Part shown: in pieces, positions 31,819 through 33,857 of the stretch
How positions within the stretch are numbered: the first letter of the stretch is position 1
How the letters are laid out: each line of letters begins with the position of its first letter
NCBI GenBank assembly: GCA_050252335.1
Contig: JBFWLB010000030.1
Location: forward strand, 1-33,857
DNA from: Berkiella_A sp050252335
Lineage (GTDB): Bacteria > Pseudomonadota > Gammaproteobacteria > Berkiellales > Berkiellaceae
Length of the DNA: 33,857 bases
Reading direction: 5' to 3'
Notes under the pieces: model-generated
The model's database searches: none
What the model was told of the DNA's origin: nothing
The model's input: only the letters and a program-made list of their open reading frames with translations
Program-made: the position numbers and the translations under genes

Positions 31819-33711
31819 CTAACTATAGCTATTTTTAATTTTTGCAGAATGACTTAGCTCTTTGCCAAACAGCTTATATTCTAATTCACCCATTTGACCT
31901 ACGAGATGCTCCTGAACTTCAGGAATATTCACCGCCAAATCATTCTGGGTGCCGTCAAGAATTTCTGTCAACCAAACAACAGCGTAATCACTATTTTCTA
32001 ACTGGGATAAATCTGCAACCGCTTTATTATCCGTAGAGCGTGGTAAATCAAATACACTCGTCAATAAGAATCTATCAACATTTGTATCCTCACGGCCAAT
32101 AGCAGATTTTTCAGTCCATTGATATTTTTCTAATAACTCAGGTTGATCGCCTGAACGAATAGCTTTTAGTAGTGACTCAGCTTGTGCCATTGTGTTTGCA
32201 TTGCTTCTTTCATAGATAAGCATTGCCTTAATGTCATCTTTTACAGATGCAAAATCTTTGGGGGCAGCTGGAACAGATTCAGAAACGCGCAGCACAACAT
32301 AACTTTTATCATCCAGTTTAATCAAGTCGCTGTTGTTACCATCATTTTTAACATAATCACTGAATGCTGCGTCAATAAATGCTTTAGTATTTAAAGCTTG
32401 ATCTACAGGCCCAAGCGCCCTATCAAATAATTCGGTACGGTTTACAGCCAAACCTAATTTATCCGCAATCGGCAACAAACTATCAGGATGATCATAGGCC
32501 ATGTTTGCCAATTGATCTGCTAAGTTCACAATTTCGTCTTCTGCCCAACGCTCTCTCATCGCTGCTAATACTTTGTCTTTGACTGTTTCAAAGGCATGTA
32601 TCTTTTCAGCGCCTACATCTAATAGCTTAACAATATGAATACCATAATCGGTGCGAATGGGTTGGCTTACTTCGCCTTTTTTAAGGGAAAAAATAGCTTG
32701 CTCTAGTTCTGGCAATCCTATTTCACCTTTTACTATCCACTCTAATTTTCCACCATGCTGCTTTGTCTGGGTATCGTCTGAATACTGAGATACCAGATTA
32801 TCAAAGGATTCACCTGTCTTTAGCTTTTCTTGAATCTCTTGAATTTTTTCCTTGGCTTTTGCATCCAGATCTGCCCCTGCATTTCTGGGGATCTGTATCA
32901 TAATGTGTGCGGGTAAACGTCTTTCTGGATCGTTAAATAAAGCAGAATTTTCTTTATGGTACGCTTTTAATTGGTTGTCATCTGCTTGAAATTTTGCTTT
33001 GAGTGAATCTGCATTTAAGCGCACAAACTCTACAGCTATTTTTTCAGGTGTATAAAATTGAGCTGTATTTTCGTCATAATATTTTTTTATATCATCATCT
33101 GAAACTGAAACAGCATCAATAAAATCTTTTCGCTGGACAATTGTATATTTAAAGCTTCTTTTCTGAGTATAAAACTTCACGAAAGAATCAACCTCAGGCT
33201 CTACAATAAAGCTAGTGTAGGCCAAGCTCGAAAACAATTGCTGCTGAAGTAATTGTTCTGTTAATAAACTTCTAAACGCCTTATCGTTGAGATTCATACC
33301 ATTTAGAACGCGACGATAAGCCTCGGCAGAAAATTGCCCATCTTGTTGAAATAATGGAGCTGCATAAATAATTTGATCAATACGTGTTGGACTGACTCTA
33401 AAACCAAGCTTTGCAGATGCCTGAATTAATAATTTTTCTTCAATGAGGTTATCAAGTAATTGCTTCTTAATAAGGCTAGGATCAAGTTTAGATACGCCTT
33501 GGTTTTGCTGGCTCAGTGTTTCATAGCGAGATTCAAGTTCTTGAAGCATGATTTTTTGGCCATTGACAGTGGCAACTGTGCTGGCTGAAGACTGAGTGTC
33601 TGAAGACAAGAAGCTTCCAGATCCCCAAAATAAAATGAACGTTAATGCAATTAGAACGACGATCACCCAGGCAATCCAACCTTGGGCTTTTTCTCTTAAT
33701 GCTTGTAACAT
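31819..33711 (-). CDS. ppiD: Periplasmic chaperone / peptidyl-prolyl isomerase PpiD
   Basis: A 630-aa inner-membrane-anchored folding factor for secreted and outer-membrane proteins (E. coli PpiD 623 aa). Residues about 12-34 form a single N-terminal transmembrane anchor (WIAWVIVVLIALTFILFWGS). A SurA-like chaperone domain follows, from VNGQKIMLQELESRYE through the helical region to about 240. One parvulin domain spans about 263-368 (PAHIMIQIP, FDNLVSQYSDD, GGKLEWIVKGE, ISQP-like VSQPIRTDYGIHIVKL). A C-terminal chaperone region completes the protein. AGGT precedes the ATG by about 7 nt. In many gammaproteobacteria ppiD follows lon and hupB; those would lie beyond the window edge. Confidence 0.95.
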   Translation of the reverse strand: MLQALREKAQGWIAWVIVVLIALTFILFWGSGSFLSSDTQSSASTVATVNGQKIMLQELESRYETLSQQNQGVSKLDPSLIKKQLLDNLIEEKLLIQASAKLGFRVSPTRIDQIIYAAPLFQQDGQFSAEAYRRVLNGMNLNDKAFRSLLTEQLLQQQLFSSLAYTSFIVEPEVDSFVKFYTQKRSFKYTIVQRKDFIDAVSVSDDDIKKYYDENTAQFYTPEKIAVEFVRLNADSLKAKFQADDNQLKAYHKENSALFNDPERRLPAHIMIQIPRNAGADLDAKAKEKIQEIQEKLKTGESFDNLVSQYSDDTQTKQHGGKLEWIVKGEIGLPELEQAIFSLKKGEVSQPIRTDYGIHIVKLLDVGAEKIHAFETVKDKVLAAMRERWAEDEIVNLADQLANMAYDHPDSLLPIADKLGLAVNRTELFDRALGPVDQALNTKAFIDAAFSDYVKNDGNNSDLIKLDDKSYVVLRVSESVPAAPKDFASVKDDIKAMLIYERSNANTMAQAESLLKAIRSGDQPELLEKYQWTEKSAIGREDTNVDRFLLTSVFDLPRSTDNKAVADLSQLENSDYAVVWLTEILDGTQNDLAVNIPEVQEHLVGQMGELEYKLFGKELSHSAKIKNSYS

Positions 33712-33857
33712 TTTATAACCTCATAGAGAGATGGGGCTGTGATCCATTCAAGAAGAAATTCATCATGAATTACTTACATTGAATTTTTAATTTTTTTGTG
33801 AATTTTTATCTCGAAGCTTTGAACCCTCTCCAGATAATGAAGTGGATTCTTGCAGAA
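33712..33857. other. Upstream region of ppiD, no confident gene
   Basis: AT-rich. On the minus strand one frame is open from the window edge to a TAA at 33787-33789 (ending SKLRDKNSQKN). It could be the last codons of an upstream gene, but 23 codons are too few to call. A tRNA was looked for at the edge and not supported. Confidence 0.3.

Noticed and set aside
33787..33857. Possible 3' end of a minus-strand gene at the window edge
   Set aside because: Only 23 open codons of low-complexity sequence; no similarity to the hupB or lon ends that often precede ppiD.
33800..33857. tRNA-like GGTTCAAAGC on the minus strand
   Set aside because: The flanking bases do not pair as a T-arm stem and no acceptor or anticodon arm can be drawn.

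Overview
The window looks like chromosomal DNA of a low-GC gammaproteobacterium that lives with eukaryotic hosts. The best fit is a member of the Legionellales (Coxiella/Legionella/Berkiella-type), although no rRNA or other definitive marker is present. Ordinary gammaproteobacterial genes (PpsA with its regulator PpsR, a prpB-prpC-prpD methylcitrate operon, PpiD, an AcrAB-type efflux pair) alternate with genes typical of intracellular bacteria: two ankyrin-repeat proteins, a eukaryotic-like Ser/Thr kinase, a PTP-like phytase and a 1046-residue coiled-coil protein. No secretion-system gene is visible, so calling these effectors is inference.

Layout. 1-3.5 kb: a repeat remnant, a small hypothetical gene, a SAM methyltransferase with a regulatory domain, and an 8-strand-type outer-membrane protein closed by a bidirectional terminator. 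3.5-9.8 kb: the coiled-coil protein, an exported PTP-like phosphatase, a Rieske ferredoxin, and a RAYT-type Y1 transposase with GGACAGCC/GGCTGTCC repeats on both sides and at two further intergenic sites. 9.8-15.3 kb: ankyrin protein 1 (with a possible His/Asn/Gln/Cys catalytic set), convergent with ppsA; ppsR divergent from ppsA; then an orphan 71-aa double-glycine-leader peptide behind a near-consensus promoter. 15.3-20.7 kb: prpBCD (minus strand) and an APC amino-acid transporter, separated by a 127-bp imperfect palindrome. 20.8-24.9 kb: ankyrin protein 2, whose middle carries a His-Glu-Gln-Cys set spaced as in YopJ/clan-CE enzymes; a repeat-rich gap with a broken copy of that gene's 3' end; and a beta-CASP metallo-beta-lactamase nuclease between two 35-bp direct repeats. 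25-33.9 kb: RND permease and adaptor, a repeat-rich gap, the Ser/Thr kinase and ppiD.

The metabolic genes suggest growth on amino acids and propionyl-CoA: the APC carrier imports amino acids, the methylcitrate cycle turns propionyl-CoA into pyruvate and succinate, and PpsA, controlled by PpsR, converts pyruvate to PEP for gluconeogenesis.

The most notable signals are (1) the ankyrin protein with a YopJ-like catalytic core, (2) a family of about 180-bp intergenic elements with terminal inverted repeats and two internal hairpins whose stems change sequence but keep pairing, and (3) the orphan double-glycine peptide.
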